Translations under genes and position numbers: made by a program | The notes under the pieces: generated by a model | Told to the model about the DNA's origin: nothing | The model's input: only the letters and a program-made list of their open reading frames with translations | Databases searched by the model: none | DNA from: Candidatus Cloacimonadota bacterium | Lineage (GTDB): Bacteria; Cloacimonadota; Cloacimonadia; Cloacimonadales; TCS61 | Direction: 5' to 3' | Assembly: GCA_011372345.1 (NCBI GenBank) | Contig: DRTC01000390.1 | Coordinates: 1 to 5,144 of the forward strand | DNA: 5,144 nucleotides | Shown: piece after piece, positions 4,936 to 5,144 of the stretch | Numbering within the stretch: the first letter of the stretch is position 1 | Layout of the letters: each line of letters opens with the position of its first letter

Positions 4936-5144
4936 ATGAAAACAGTATTGATGCATTATTTCAGTGGAACCGGAAATTCCCATCACGCAGCTGAATTGAT
5001 CGGAGAAGTATTATCCAAGAATGGTTATAAACCCATTATTCATGCAATAGAAAACAGTTTTTATCCAAATACGGTTAATATGGATTTACATATCTTTTTC
5101 TTCCCAGTATATGCAACAGCAGTTCCACATATTATGTGTAAATA
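4936..5144 (+). CDS. Flavodoxin-fold protein, N-terminal part (EFR1-like), cut by the window edge
   Basis: The first 69 codons are present and the frame is open to the last base. The start is a beta strand leading into YFSGTGNS (8-15), the FMN-phosphate-binding loop of flavodoxins. A helix follows, then a second strand, then a hydrophobic strand and turn, FPVYATAVP (56-64), as in flavodoxins of the EFR1 type. In that family a flavodoxin domain is usually followed by a 4Fe-4S ferredoxin domain, and the role would be electron transfer or flavin-dependent reduction in an anaerobe. The ferredoxin part, if present, lies beyond the window, so a plain flavodoxin or an NADPH-dependent FMN reductase-like protein remains possible. 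ATG 4936 lies 12 bp after the TPR gene. The nearest SD, AAGGA at 4915-4919, is rather far (16 nt), which suggests coupling to translation of the upstream gene. An internal ATG at 4951 has no SD. Confidence 0.85.
   Translation, partial: MKTVLMHYFSGTGNSHHAAELIGEVLSKNGYKPIIHAIENSFYPNTVNMDLHIFFFPVYATAVPHIMCK

Overview
The window is AT-rich and reads almost entirely on the + strand. It holds a complete tRNA-modification GTPase gene (mnmE), a complete membrane histidine kinase of the HisKA_2 type, a complete adenylosuccinate synthetase gene (purA), a small two-repeat TPR protein, and the first 69 codons of a flavodoxin-fold protein cut by the right edge. Genes are tightly spaced and the strong Shine-Dalgarno sites are of AAGGA/AAGGAG type. 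This indicates a bacterium with ordinary SD-led initiation and argues against a typical Bacteroidota. The AT-richness, the divergent PurA and the EFR1-like flavodoxin would fit an anaerobic lineage such as Cloacimonadota or a relative. That placement is a guess from overall impression, not something the sequence proves.

Layout. Positions 1-216 hold no gene I can support. They carry two related hairpins (27-53 and 124-151) that look like two copies of one dispersed palindromic repeat, with compensatory base changes in the outer stem. mnmE follows (217-1572), then a 109-bp gap with a possible promoter, then the histidine kinase (best start ATG 1682). No response regulator is visible, so the kinase is an orphan within this window.

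The 173 bp between the kinase and the likely purA start (3137-3309) are the most structured non-coding part. They contain a 9-bp perfect inverted repeat, a further copy of its CGAGTCG core, a candidate promoter and a chain of tiny overlapping start/stop codons. purA (best start ATG 3310), the TPR gene (TTG 4618) and the flavodoxin-like gene (ATG 4936) are separated by 54 and 12 bp and probably form one transcription unit.

How they work together. MnmE (tRNA wobble-uridine modification) and PurA (AMP synthesis) are housekeeping enzymes with no direct link. The kinase probably senses something at the membrane through six hydrophobic helices. The TPR and flavodoxin genes may be functionally paired, but nothing here shows how. 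I found no phage, transposase, CRISPR, toxin-antitoxin or defence genes. The points most worth a second look are the unusual PurA nucleotide-binding residues, the repeat-rich purA leader, and the covarying hairpin pair before mnmE.
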